A stretch of DNA of 64,000 bases from the NCBI GenBank assembly GCA_003116995.1, contig BDSL01000031.1, forward strand, positions 620,001 to 684,000, read 5' to 3'. This stretch comes from Yamagishiella unicocca (lineage: Eukaryota > Chlorophyta > Chlorophyceae > Chlamydomonadales > Volvocaceae). Below are positions 63,501-64,000 of the stretch, piece after piece. The notes below the pieces were generated by a model, which saw only the letters and a program-made list of their open reading frames with translations, ran no database searches and was not told the origin of the DNA. The position numbers and the translations under genes are program-made. How positions within the stretch are numbered: the stretch's first letter is position 1; each line of letters begins with the position of its first letter.

Positions 63501-64000
63501 GCCCCCCCCCGCCTCCGAAACCCACCCTCCGGCCCCGCTCAGCGCTCACCCTCGCTTCCTTGAGCTGAAACGGCCCCAGCTGTCCCGCTGCGGCCGCCCT
63601 CGCCGCCGCCTCAGTCGCCTGCTTCGCGACCGCGATCGCAGCACCGTACGCCGCCGCCCGCTCCTGCTCCTGCTCCGCCGTCTGCTGCTGCGCCATCCCG
63701 TCCGAGCCCGGGCTGGCCGCCTCCACCTCCGCCTCCACCTCCGCCTCCACCTCCGCCTCCACCTCCGCCTCCACCTCCGCCTCCACCTCCGCCTCCACCA
63801 TGTCAGCATCGCCGTCCTCCGCGCCGTCCTCTGCTGCTGCTGCCGTCTCTTTCGGCTGCTTCCCCCCCTGGACTGCCCGGAGCGCCTCCGGCAGGTGGAG
63901 CACCTCGGCGGGCAGCTCCGGCACGTCCACCTCCAGGGAGGCGTGAGCCAACAGCCCGCGGTCCCACCACTCCACTGCAGGGGGCGGCGGCTCAACCTGC
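60532..64000 (-). CDS. PRP3: U4/U6 snRNP splicing factor PRP3 (5' part missing)
   Basis: Nuclear spliceosome protein that clamps the U4/U6 duplex in the tri-snRNP. Exons in the window are 63996(or beyond)-63550, 63157-62998, 62601-62477, 62037-61761, 61474-61408, 61129-60985 and 60696-60532, all GT-AG and phase-matched. Family blocks are [30 protein letters not shown] with [43 protein letters not shown] with [20 protein letters not shown], then [43 protein letters not shown], an acidic stretch ([12 protein letters not shown]), and [16 protein letters not shown] with [10 protein letters not shown]. The C-terminal DUF1115 domain is complete. An Ala run in exon 62037-61761 and the hexad repeat VEAEVE in the first exon are local insertions. 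The N-terminal (PWI-type) part lies beyond 64000. Confidence 0.92.
60711..60800 (+). repeat. Intronic repeat family A, acceptor side of last PRP3 intron
   Basis: The plus strand reads gtcgagggaaacccgtggat, then gaaaaaaccgtttaaagaga, gagatgcatgctggagaact and gggttggggatacggc. It is antisense to PRP3 and starts about 15 nt from the acceptor at 60697. Confidence 0.9.
61375..61400 (-). repeat. B-like fragment, donor side
   Basis: Minus strand reads gtggcataaaaaccgtggag shortly after the donor at 61407 of PRP3. Confidence 0.5.
62040..62175. repeat. G-rich minisatellite in PRP3 intron
   Basis: Five or six copies of a 24-27 bp unit (tgtgggggaggaggggaggg plus gcgg). Confidence 0.95.
62450..62476 (-). 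repeat. Family B core at PRP3 splice donor
   Basis: In gene sense, exon …gagacag is followed by gtgggttacagaaaagaacc and ggt. The B core provides the first bases of the intron. Confidence 0.85.
62930..62965 (-). repeat. Intronic repeat family B, donor side
   Basis: Minus strand reads gaccacccggttatgcgaca and then tagg, about 40-60 nt after the PRP3 donor at 62997. Confidence 0.65.
63222..63300 (+). repeat. A and B fragments, acceptor side of PRP3 intron
   Basis: The plus strand shows ggcaaggaagaccctttacg, then cgagaaaaaccgtgg (A-like), and gtacagaaaaaatccggttg with cttgacatg (B-like). Both are antisense and upstream of the acceptor of the exon at 63157. Confidence 0.65.
63715..63802 (-). 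repeat. In-frame 12-bp repeat coding (Glu-Val-Glu-Ala)n in PRP3
   Basis: About seven copies of ctccacctccgc (minus: gcggaggtggag) in a PRP3 exon give an acidic tetrapeptide repeat between DADMVEAE and ASPGSDG. All copies keep the frame. Confidence 0.95.

Overview
The window is nuclear DNA from a green alga, most likely a volvocine relative of Chlamydomonas. The evidence is GC-rich genes split into many short exons, GT-AG introns loaded with minisatellites, long Ala/Gly/Ser/Gln runs inside proteins, TGTAA-type polyadenylation motifs, and organelle RNA factors of the RAP/helical-repeat kind. No prokaryotic, viral or organellar genes, no rRNA or tRNA and no CRISPR array were seen. All gene models below were spliced by eye from reading frame, splice sites and family resemblance.

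Layout: 670-3475 (-) is a six-exon GDP-mannose-type nucleotide-sugar transporter. 5948-7747 (+) is a five-exon gene of unknown function. 9300-26636 (-) is a giant gene of about 25-30 exons for an NBAS/MIP2-like (Sec39-domain) protein of the Dsl1/NRZ tethering complex. 28792-30486 and 32072-33799 (+) are tandem, secreted or Golgi-type sulfotransferases with identical intron positions. 35060-41148 (-) and 41500-46743 (+) form a head-to-head pair: a helical-repeat, OPR/FASTK-like protein and a RAP-domain protein, both probably organelle RNA factors. 47673-58712 (-) is an N-terminal-motor kinesin with a coiled-coil tail. 60532 to the window end (-) is the spliceosomal U4/U6 protein PRP3, lacking its N-terminal part. 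The sulfotransferase block and several intergenic stretches are less GC-rich than the rest.

Functionally, three units touch the secretory pathway and extracellular matrix: nucleotide-sugar import to the Golgi, Golgi-to-ER tethering, and glycan sulfation. Two probably act in organelle RNA metabolism, one in microtubule transport and one in splicing. I see no sign that neighbours form one pathway.

The most striking feature is in the introns. At least three families of short repeats (called A, B and C here) recur in introns of five different genes. Copies of family A lie in sense orientation just after splice donors and in antisense just before splice acceptors, so that some whole introns are bounded by inverted repeats. 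Some insertions are flanked by direct repeats of 12-15 bp. This is what introner-like, transposon-derived introns would look like.
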